From positions 868,001-932,000 of the forward strand of contig LMOK01000001.1 of the NCBI GenBank assembly GCA_001423545.1: a stretch of 64,000 nucleotides of DNA, written 5' to 3'. Made by a program: the position numbers and the translations under genes. Under the pieces are notes generated by a model that did no database searches, was not told where the DNA came from, and was given only the letters and a program-made list of their open reading frames with translations. The stretch is from Orlajensenia sp001423545 (GTDB lineage: Bacteria; Actinomycetota; Actinomycetes; Actinomycetales; Microbacteriaceae). This document shows positions 57,853-64,000 of the stretch, one piece after another; position 1 is the stretch's first letter; each line of letters begins with the position of its first letter.

Positions 57853-60027
57853 CTGATCGAGACAATCCGTCCCGTCTTCGACCTGCCCGACCACCTCTCC
57901 CCGAAGGCCGACCCGGCCCTCATCGCCGAGGACGAGCGACATTTCGCCGCCATCGCCCAGACGCTCGAGCACTCGATCGCCGAACTCTCCGCCCGGCTCG
58001 ACGAGACGCGGCTGCGCCCGGGAGGCGGAGGTGAGGCCGCGCTGGAGCGCGACCTCGAGATCCACCGCATCACGGCGCGGCTGCGCACCCTGCGCCGGTT
58101 CGGCCTCGACCTGTGCCTGGGGCGCATCGTCTCGGCGGAGCATCCGGAGCCCGTCTACATCGGTCGGGTCGGGCTCACGGATGCCGACGGCCGCCGCCTG
58201 CTCGTCGATTGGCGATCGCCAGCGGCCGAGCCGTTCTTCGGCGCCACCCACGCCACACCGATGGGGCTCGCCAGCCGGCGCCGGTACCGCTGGACGAACG
58301 GTCGCATCGGCGACTACTGGGACGAGGTGTTCACACCGGAGGGACTGGCCGACCCGACAGGGGCCCGACGCGCCGCCCTCGACGACCAGTCGGCGTTCAT
58401 CGCCAGCCTCGGCAGCGACCGATCCAGCCGCATGCGCGACGTGCTCGGCACCATCCAGGCCGACCAGGACGCGATCATCCGCGCCGGGTCGCGCGGCGCC
58501 CTCGTCGTCGACGGCGGACCCGGCACCGGGAAGACCGTCGTCGCGCTGCACCGATCGGCGTACCTGCTCTACTCCGATCCGAGACTGGCCCGCCACCACG
58601 GCGGCGTGCTGTTCGTCGGTCCGAGCGTGCCCTACCTCGACTACGTGGCCGACGTGCTCCCCGGCCTGGGTGAGGACGGCGTCGAGACCTGCACCCTGCG
58701 CAGCCTCGTGCAGGAGGGGGTCGATGCCGTCGTCGAGGACGACTCCCGGGTGGCAGCACTCAAGGCCTCCGCGACGCTGCTGCGGGCCGTCGAGGCTGCC
58801 GTCGGCCACTACGAACGGCCGCCGACGCGGGCGATGACGGTCGAGACTCCGTGGGCCGACATCCACCTCTCTCCCGAGGACTGGGCCGAGGCCTTCGCCG
58901 CCCCCGAGGCCGGCACCTCGCACAACGACGCGCGCGATCAGGTCTGGGAGGAACTCCTGGGCATCCTCACCGACAGCCACGACGACGAGATCGCTCCCCA
59001 CCTCGTACGCCGCGCTCTCGAGCAGAACAGCGAGCTGCGCCGTGCGTTCACCGCGGCCTGGCCACTGCTCGATCCGGCCGGTGTCATCGGCGACCTCTGG
59101 AGCGTTCCGGCGTACCTGCACGCGAGCGCCCCGTGGCTCACCTCAGCCGAGGTCGGCGCGCTTCAGCGACCCGAGGCGAGGGCGTGGACGGCATCCGATC
59201 TCCCGTTCCTCGACGCTGCCCGGCGCCGCATCGGCGACCCGGAGGCATCGCGGCGTCGGCATCGGCGCGACGTCGCCCTCGCCTCGGAGCGCGAGTACCG
59301 CGACAGGGTCATCGACGACCTGATCGCCGCCGACGACTCCGAGCTGAAGCTCATGATGATGCTGCGCGAACAGGATGCACAGAACAGCCTGATCGACGAG
59401 GCAGCGCTTCCGGGCACGGATCCCGACCTGCTCGCCGGTCCCTTCGCACACATCGTCGTGGACGAGGCCCAGGAGCTGACGGATGCCGAGTGGCAGATGC
59501 TGCTGGCGCGGTGTCCATCGCGCAGCTTCACGATCGTCGGCGACCGCGCCCAGGCCAGGCACGGATTCACCGAATCGTGGCGGCAGCGCCTGGAGCGCGT
59601 CGGCATCGAGAAGGTCACGCTGGCCTCCCTGAGCATCAACTACCGCACGCCCGAGGAGGTCATGGCCGAGGCCGAGCCCGTCATCAGGGCCGCACTGCCG
59701 GACGCCAACGTTCCGACGTCGGTGCGCAGGACGGGCATCCCCGTGGTGCACGGCGCACTCTCGGACCTGGACTCGATCCTCGATGCGTGGCTCGCCGAAC
59801 GCGGCGACGGGATCGCCTGCGTCATCACCCGCGACATCGACGAGGGCGCCGCCAGGCCCACTCCCCGCATCCGTTCCCTGACGCCGGAGCTGGCCAAGGG
59901 CCTCGAGTTCGACCTCGTGGTGCTCATCGACCCCGACACCTTCGGCTCCGGCATCGAAGGCGCCGTCGACCGCTACGTGGCGATGACTCGCGCGACCCAG
60001 AGGCTCGTCATCCTGACGAGCTGCTAG
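57853..60027 (+). CDS. helR: RNA polymerase recycling motor ATPase HelR (HelD family)
   Basis: 724 aa with the start used here. It belongs to the UvrD-like HelD/HelR group, which pushes stalled or rifamycin-bound RNA polymerase off DNA. Motifs: VFDLPDHLSPKADPALIAED at the N-terminus, Walker A VVDGGPGTGKTVVALHR (about residue 221), Walker B HIVVDEAQELTDAEWQML, ASLSINYRTPEEVM, and AMTRATQRLVIL at the end. In this frame there is no ATG, GTG or TTG between the RAE-like element and the conserved N-terminus; CTG at 57853 has GGAG 5 bases upstream and is the best start. Its stop and that of the convergent gene share CTAG. Confidence 0.88.
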   Translation: MIETIRPVFDLPDHLSPKADPALIAEDERHFAAIAQTLEHSIAELSARLDETRLRPGGGGEAALERDLEIHRITARLRTLRRFGLDLCLGRIVSAEHPEPVYIGRVGLTDADGRRLLVDWRSPAAEPFFGATHATPMGLASRRRYRWTNGRIGDYWDEVFTPEGLADPTGARRAALDDQSAFIASLGSDRSSRMRDVLGTIQADQDAIIRAGSRGALVVDGGPGTGKTVVALHRSAYLLYSDPRLARHHGGVLFVGPSVPYLDYVADVLPGLGEDGVETCTLRSLVQEGVDAVVEDDSRVAALKASATLLRAVEAAVGHYERPPTRAMTVETPWADIHLSPEDWAEAFAAPEAGTSHNDARDQVWEELLGILTDSHDDEIAPHLVRRALEQNSELRRAFTAAWPLLDPAGVIGDLWSVPAYLHASAPWLTSAEVGALQRPEARAWTASDLPFLDAARRRIGDPEASRRRHRRDVALASEREYRDRVIDDLIAADDSELKLMMMLREQDAQNSLIDEAALPGTDPDLLAGPFAHIVVDEAQELTDAEWQMLLARCPSRSFTIVGDRAQARHGFTESWRQRLERVGIEKVTLASLSINYRTPEEVMAEAEPVIRAALPDANVPTSVRRTGIPVVHGALSDLDSILDAWLAERGDGIACVITRDIDEGAARPTPRIRSLTPELAKGLEFDLVVLIDPDTFGSGIEGAVDRYVAMTRATQRLVILTSC

Positions 60028-60455
60028 CCGGCGAGCGAGTCCGAACCCGGGAGGACGTGGGCATCGCCCTGGAGCGGGCGCAACCTGTCGGCCACGGGGA
60101 ACGGGGCGCTGTAGTACACGGCCGTCGCCGTGACATCGCCCCAGTCCTCCTTCTTGACCTGCACGTGCTCGGTGGAGACCTCGACGATGCGCACCCGCAG
60201 CCAGTGGGCGTCGTCGCTGTTCTCGTCGTCGTCGTCGCTGTCGCCGTCGCCCTCGAGAAGCAGTTCGAACGGCTCGGCGAGATAGCCGAGGCCCGTCGAC
60301 TCGAGCGTCTCCTCGGCGGTGAGCCAGTCGACCGCATCGGTCACGACGCGACCGAGGAGGTCGATCACGACGAAGCCGTCGCCGTCGGGGCGCATCCACC
60401 CGAGCAGTTCCCTGTCGCCGCGGCGGTGCTCGATCCAGTCAGACGGTGCAGGCAT
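60024..60455 (-). CDS. Hypothetical protein with acidic stretch
   Basis: 143 aa. Not a family I can name. It begins MPAPSDWIEHRRGDRELLGW, has a compact hydrophobic core (FVVIDLLGRVVTDAVDWL), a highly acidic loop (GDGDSDDDDENSDD) and a beta-rich C-terminus (VSTEHVQVKKEDWGDVTATA). No signal peptide or membrane segment. Convergent with helR, overlapping by 4 bases, and 50 bases before prmC on the same strand. The sequence is non-repetitive and gene-like. Confidence 0.7.
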   Translation of the reverse strand: MPAPSDWIEHRRGDRELLGWMRPDGDGFVVIDLLGRVVTDAVDWLTAEETLESTGLGYLAEPFELLLEGDGDSDDDDENSDDAHWLRVRIVEVSTEHVQVKKEDWGDVTATAVYYSAPFPVADRLRPLQGDAHVLPGSDSLAG

Positions 60456-60505
60456 GGAGTCGAGGCTAGCAACGGCGGATGCCGATCGCAGGCGGCCCCG
60501 TGCGG

Positions 60506-61381
60506 CTAGCGCAGCGCCGTCGTCGCGCGGTCGCGGAAGGTCAGGTCGCGGTGATGGGCCACGGAGCGCCAGCCGTCGGCGGCCAGGATGGCGGCGATGG
60601 CGGCCGACTGGTGCTCGGCATGCTCGATCACCAGCACTCCCCCGGATCTGAGCAGGCGCAGGCCCGTGCGCGAGAGCGCCGGGATGACCGAGAGTCCGTC
60701 GTCGCCGCCGTAGAGCGCCTCATCGGGATCGTGCAGGGCGACCTCGGGGTCGGTGGGGCGCAGGCTCTCGGGGACGTAGGGCGGATTCGACGCGACCACG
60801 CTCACAGTGCCGTCGAGTTCGGGCAGCGCGTCGGCCAGGTCCCCGGCCACCAGCGTCGTGTTGTCACCGCCGAAGTCCCGGATGTTGCGCTCGGCCCAGA
60901 CGCGGGCCTCGGCGGAGCGCTCCACGGCGTAGACCCGCGCGTTCGGCACCTCGGTCGCCAGGGCGAGGGCGATCGCACCGCTGCCGGTTCCGAGATCGAC
61001 GGCGATCGGTTCAGGTGCGGCATCGGCACGCAGGGCGTCGATGGCGAGCTGGGCGACCATCTCGGTCTCGGGACGCGGAATGAAGACTCCGGGTCCGACG
61101 TGCAGCTCGAGGGCTCGGAACGGCGCCAGGCCGGTGATGTGCTGCAGCGGTTCCCGGGTGGCCCGGCGAGCGATGAGCGAGCGGATGCTGCCGGCATCCG
61201 TCGCCGACACCGTGCCGCCCGTGATGAGACGGGCCTGCAGGCCGCCGCGGCTGAGCTCCAGCACGTGGCCGAGCAGCAGTTGCGCGTCGATCTCGGGCGA
61301 GACGACGCCGGCGGCATCGAGCGCGGCGACGGACTCCTCGAGCAGCTCGCTCAGGGGAAGGCCCTCGTCGCTTTTCGTCAT
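60506..61381 (-). CDS. prmC: Release factor glutamine methyltransferase
   Basis: 291 aa. Methylates the Gln of the GGQ motif in release factors RF1 and RF2. SAM motif I is AVDLGTGSGAIALALAT, the substrate-Gln motif is VASNPPYVPE (about residue 199), and the N-terminal helical domain includes IDAQLLLGHVLELSRGGL. Start is the ATG at 61381; a GTG at 61387 is two codons upstream. Its partner prfA lies 1.7 kb away, past the divergent cysK-cysE pair. Confidence 0.95.
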   Translation of the reverse strand: MTKSDEGLPLSELLEESVAALDAAGVVSPEIDAQLLLGHVLELSRGGLQARLITGGTVSATDAGSIRSLIARRATREPLQHITGLAPFRALELHVGPGVFIPRPETEMVAQLAIDALRADAAPEPIAVDLGTGSGAIALALATEVPNARVYAVERSAEARVWAERNIRDFGGDNTTLVAGDLADALPELDGTVSVVASNPPYVPESLRPTDPEVALHDPDEALYGGDDGLSVIPALSRTGLRLLRSGGVLVIEHAEHQSAAIAAILAADGWRSVAHHRDLTFRDRATTALR

Positions 61382-61382
61382 A

Positions 61383-61457
61383 TTCACGTGAAGGAATGTA
61401 ACGCACTCGCCTGAGCGCGACCGGCGGACGTAGTCTGAACGAAGCCGCGCTTCGTTC
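61383..61457. promoter_or_regulatory. Palindrome and hairpin in the prmC/cysK divergent region
   Basis: TTCACGTGAA at 61383-61392 is a perfect 10-base palindrome next to the prmC start. GAACGAAG at 61437-61444 and CTTCGTTC at 61450-61457 form an 8-base stem with a 5-base loop ahead of cysK, just after a TAGTCT hexamer (61431-61436) that could be a -10 box. The stem could lie in the 5' leader of cysK. Roles are not established. Confidence 0.4.
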
Positions 61458-61513
61458 CTTCGGCGCCGTCGATGCGCCAGTGTCGCCCCGTGTCGCCAGT
61501 GAAAGGTCACCCC

Positions 61514-62449
61514 ATGTCGCAGATCTACTCGAGCATCACCGACGTCGTCGGGCGCACGCCCCTCGTTCGCCTGAACCGCATCACCGAGGGCGCAGGCGCC
61601 ACCGTGCTGGCCAAGCTCGAGTTCTACAATCCGTCGGCCAGCGTCAAGGACCGCCTGGGCGTCGCGATCGTCGATGCCGCCGAGGCATCGGGCGACCTCA
61701 AGCCCGGCGGCACGATCGTCGAGGGCACCAGCGGCAACACCGGAATCGCTCTGGCCATGGTCGGAGCCGCCCGCGGCTACAAGGTCGTGCTGACCATGCC
61801 GGAGACCATGAGCAAGGAGCGCCGGGCGCTGCTGCGCGCCTATGGTGCCGAGCTCGTGCTGACCCCCGGTTCCGAGGGCATGCGCGGCGCCGTCGTGAAG
61901 GCGGAGCAGATCGCCGCCGAGACGCCCGGCGCCGTACTCGCCCGGCAGTTCGAGAACGAGGCGAACCCCGAGATCCACCGCCGCACCACCGCCGTCGAGG
62001 TGTGGGACGACACCGACGGCGAGGTCGACATCTTCGTGTCGGGCATCGGCACCGGCGGCACCATCACCGGAACCGGCCAGGTGCTGAAGGAGCGGAAGCC
62101 GACGGTGCAGATCGTGGGAGTCGAGCCCGAGGAGTCGGCCATCCTCAACGGCGGCGCCCCCGGCCCGCACAAGATCCAGGGCATCGGCGCCAACTTCGTG
62201 CCCGAGATCCTCGATCGCGAGGTCTACGACGAGATCATCGACGTCAACATCGCCCAGTCCGTCGAGGTGGCCCGTCGTCTCGCCGTCGAAGAGGGCATCC
62301 TCGCCGGCATCAGCTCGGGAGCAACCGTGTACGCCGCCCTCGAGCTGGCGAAGCGACCCGAGAACGCCGGCAAGACCATCGTCGTCATCGTCGCCAGCTA
62401 TGGAGAGCGCTACCTCTCGACCGTGTTGTTCGAGGGTCTCGTCGACTGA
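61514..62449 (+). CDS. cysK: Cysteine synthase A (O-acetylserine sulfhydrylase)
   Basis: 311 aa. PLP enzyme joining O-acetylserine and sulfide into cysteine. The PLP lysine is in FYNPSASVKDRLGVAIVDAA; the phosphate loop is SGIGTGGTITGTGQVL; the substrate loop is EGTSGNTGIALAMVGA. The ATG at 61514 gives MSQIYSSITDVVGRTPLVRL; the longer frame has no family match. cysE follows after 44 bases, giving the standard two-gene route from serine to cysteine. Confidence 0.97.
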   Translation: MSQIYSSITDVVGRTPLVRLNRITEGAGATVLAKLEFYNPSASVKDRLGVAIVDAAEASGDLKPGGTIVEGTSGNTGIALAMVGAARGYKVVLTMPETMSKERRALLRAYGAELVLTPGSEGMRGAVVKAEQIAAETPGAVLARQFENEANPEIHRRTTAVEVWDDTDGEVDIFVSGIGTGGTITGTGQVLKERKPTVQIVGVEPEESAILNGGAPGPHKIQGIGANFVPEILDREVYDEIIDVNIAQSVEVARRLAVEEGILAGISSGATVYAALELAKRPENAGKTIVVIVASYGERYLSTVLFEGLVD

Positions 62450-62493
62450 GCGGGTCGCCATCGGACATCCTTGGGCGGCCGTAGGCTGGAGCC

Positions 62494-63066
62494 ATGGGAT
62501 TCTTCGCCGCGCTTCGTGAGGATGTCGCGACGGCTCGCTCGCACGATCCGGCTGCGCGCAGCAGCATCGAGGTGTTCCTCGCGTACTCCGGCCTGCACGC
62601 CGTGTGGGGCTACAGGCTGACGCACCTGCTCTGGGTCGCCGGCTTCCGTCTGCCGGCCCGACTGCTCTCGCAGCTGCTGCGGTTCCTCACCGGCGTCGAG
62701 ATCCACCCCGCGGCCACGATCGGGCGCAGACTGTTCATCGACCACGGCATGGGCGTCGTGATCGGGGCCACCGCCGTGCTCGGCGACGACGTGATGCTGT
62801 ACCACGGCGTGACACTGGGCGGGAAGAGCCGACACCACCGGCGCGATGAGAAGCGGCATCCGACCCTCGAAGACGGCGTGACAGTCGGCGCCGGCGCCAA
62901 GGTCCTCGGCGACATCACGCTCGGAGCCTGGTCGACCGTCGGCGCGAACGCCGTCGTGACCAAGGACGCCCCGTCGAACTCGCTGCTGACCGGGATCCCG
63001 GCGACCATCAGGCCGGCGGATCCCGACGCCACCGAGTCGGCCCGAGGCGTCGTCTACGACGCCTGA
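62494..63066 (+). CDS. cysE: Serine O-acetyltransferase
   Basis: 190 aa, the short form common in Gram-positive bacteria. Acetylates serine using acetyl-CoA. The left-handed beta-helix hexapeptide repeats are visible from IHPAATIGRRLFIDHGMGVVI through VGAGAKVLGDITLGAWSTVGANAVV. Catalytic His residues are in DHGMGVV and YHGVTLGG. N-terminal helices carry DPAARSSIEVFLAYSGLHAV. Forms the cysteine synthase complex with CysK. Confidence 0.96.
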   Translation: MGFFAALREDVATARSHDPAARSSIEVFLAYSGLHAVWGYRLTHLLWVAGFRLPARLLSQLLRFLTGVEIHPAATIGRRLFIDHGMGVVIGATAVLGDDVMLYHGVTLGGKSRHHRRDEKRHPTLEDGVTVGAGAKVLGDITLGAWSTVGANAVVTKDAPSNSLLTGIPATIRPADPDATESARGVVYDA

Positions 63067-63071
63067 GCGAC

Positions 63072-64000
63072 CTAGCCCTGGTCGCCGATGTCGGCGAGCC
63101 TGGCCTCTTCATCGGCCTGGATGGCCGACTCGATGATGGGCTCGAGCGCGCCGTTCATGACCGAGTCCAGGTTGTAGGCCTTGTAGCCCGTGCGGTGATC
63201 GGCGATGCGGTTCTCGGGGAAGTTGTAGGTGCGGATGCGCTCCGAGCGGTCCATCGTGCGGATCTGGGTCTTGCGGGCCGCACTGTCGAGCTCGGCCTGC
63301 TCCTCCTGACGACGCGCGAGGATGCGGGCGCGCAGCACGCGCATGCCGGCCTCGCGGTTCTGCAGCTGGCTCTTCTCGTTCTGCATCGCGACCACGATGC
63401 CCGTCGGAAGGTGGGTGATGCGCACGGCGGAGTCCGTGGTGTTGACCGACTGGCCGCCGGGACCGCTCGAGCGGTAGACGTCGATCTTCAGGTCGTTCTG
63501 GTTGATGTCGACCTCTTCGGGGGCGTCGACCTCGGGGAAGACGAGAACACCCGTCGTCGAGGTGTGGATGCGTCCCTGGGACTCGGTGGCCGGAACGCGC
63601 TGCACCCGGTGGACGCCTCCCTCGTACTTGAGGTGGGCCCAGACCCCCTGCGACGGGTCGGTCGCATTGGACTTGATGGCGACCTGAACGTCCTTGTAGC
63701 CGCCGAGGTCGCTCTCGGTGCGCTCGAGGAGCTCGGTCTTCCAGCCCTTGGACTCGGCGTAGTGCATGTACATGCGCAGCAGGTCGGCGGCGAACAGGGC
63801 GCTCTCGGCTCCGCCCTCTCCGCCCTTGATCTCCATGATCACGTCGCGGCCGTCGTCCGGGTCGCGCGGGATGAGGAGACGACGCAGCTTCTCCTGGGTC
63901 GTCGCGAGCTCCTCCTCGAGGGCGGGGATCTCCTCGGCGAAGGCCTCGTCCTCGCGGGCGAGCTCGCGGGCTGCGGCGAGGTCATCGCCGGCCTGGATCC
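63072..64000 (-). CDS. prfA: Peptide chain release factor 1 (partial, N-terminus off window)
   Basis: 309 codons are visible up to the right edge; the start lies beyond it. The catalytic loop is SSGPGGQSVNTTDSAV with the methylated Gln, and the codon-recognition tripeptide is PAT in RVPATESQGRIHTSTTG, which identifies RF1 (UAA/UAG) and not RF2 (SPF). Helical N-terminal residues (EEIPALEEELATTQEK) are intact. Its modifying enzyme PrmC is encoded nearby. Convergent with cysE, 5 bases between stops. Confidence 0.97.
   Translation of the reverse strand, partial: IQAGDDLAAARELAREDEAFAEEIPALEEELATTQEKLRRLLIPRDPDDGRDVIMEIKGGEGGAESALFAADLLRMYMHYAESKGWKTELLERTESDLGGYKDVQVAIKSNATDPSQGVWAHLKYEGGVHRVQRVPATESQGRIHTSTTGVLVFPEVDAPEEVDINQNDLKIDVYRSSGPGGQSVNTTDSAVRITHLPTGIVVAMQNEKSQLQNREAGMRVLRARILARRQEEQAELDSAARKTQIRTMDRSERIRTYNFPENRIADHRTGYKAYNLDSVMNGALEPIIESAIQADEEARLADIGDQG

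Overview
The window is high-GC DNA with dense genes and almost no intergenic space. No gene-free stretch exceeds 300 bases; the longest is about 255 bases, at 15085-15339. Frequent GTG starts, 4-base ATGA/GTGA overlaps, the atpIBEFHAGDC order next to wecA and sua5, a CGNR regulator, a PknB-type kinase/FHA/PP2C set and a HelR-type RNA polymerase motor all indicate an actinobacterium. Microbacteriaceae is the best guess from protein style and gene order; no rRNA or marker search was possible. I saw no tRNA, rRNA, IS element, integrase or CRISPR array.

Layout. (1) 1-7.1 kb: the end of a large polytopic membrane protein with a zinc ribbon, then the site-2 protease and dxr, separated by a divergent NAD-dependent epimerase, then an acyltransferase and a secreted cysteine-rich protein. 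(2) 7.1-16.5 kb: a CGNR regulator, a small unknown protein and an OsmC protein, followed by amine and amino-acid catabolism: gabT, an asparaginase-II type amidohydrolase, a complete polyamine-type ABC importer (potDABC) and alanine dehydrogenase. (3) 16.5-34.5 kb: nine co-directional minus-strand genes forming one envelope-signalling locus. In transcription order they encode an FHA protein, a PP2C phosphatase, a Ser/Thr kinase, a ~1976-residue propeller/Ig/FN3 surface protein, MoxR, DUF58, a transglutaminase-like membrane protein lacking catalytic Cys and His, a zinc-ribbon/FHA protein and an EccC/FtsK-like ATPase. Five of the eight junctions can be 4-base overlaps. This is the best candidate for an under-described system. 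(4) 34.7-38 kb: an Lrp/AsnC regulator, a class-III amine aminotransferase and a PuuB-like FAD oxidase, the catabolic counterpart of the polyamine importer. (5) 38-45 kb: housekeeping and repair genes (DUF4192, methyltransferase, aldo/keto reductase, MBL hydrolase, ogt-tag, yaaA, P-loop kinase). (6) 45-54.8 kb: ATP synthase operon plus atpI-like, wecA-like and sua5. (7) 54.8-60.5 kb: a block between sua5 and prmC with a DrrAB-type exporter, its divergent TetR regulator and palindromic operator, and helR preceded by a palindrome resembling the rifamycin-associated element. (8) 60.5-64 kb: prmC, cysK-cysE and the C-terminal part of prfA.

How the parts work together: regions 2 and 4 form a polyamine/GABA uptake and degradation route (PotABCD, aminotransferase or oxidase, GabT) under a probable Lrp-type regulator. 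Region 3 combines kinase, phosphatase and FHA readers with MoxR/DUF58 and an ESX-like ATPase, probably acting at the cell envelope. Region 7 looks like an antibiotic-response block set into the conserved prfA-prmC-sua5-wecA-atp neighbourhood.
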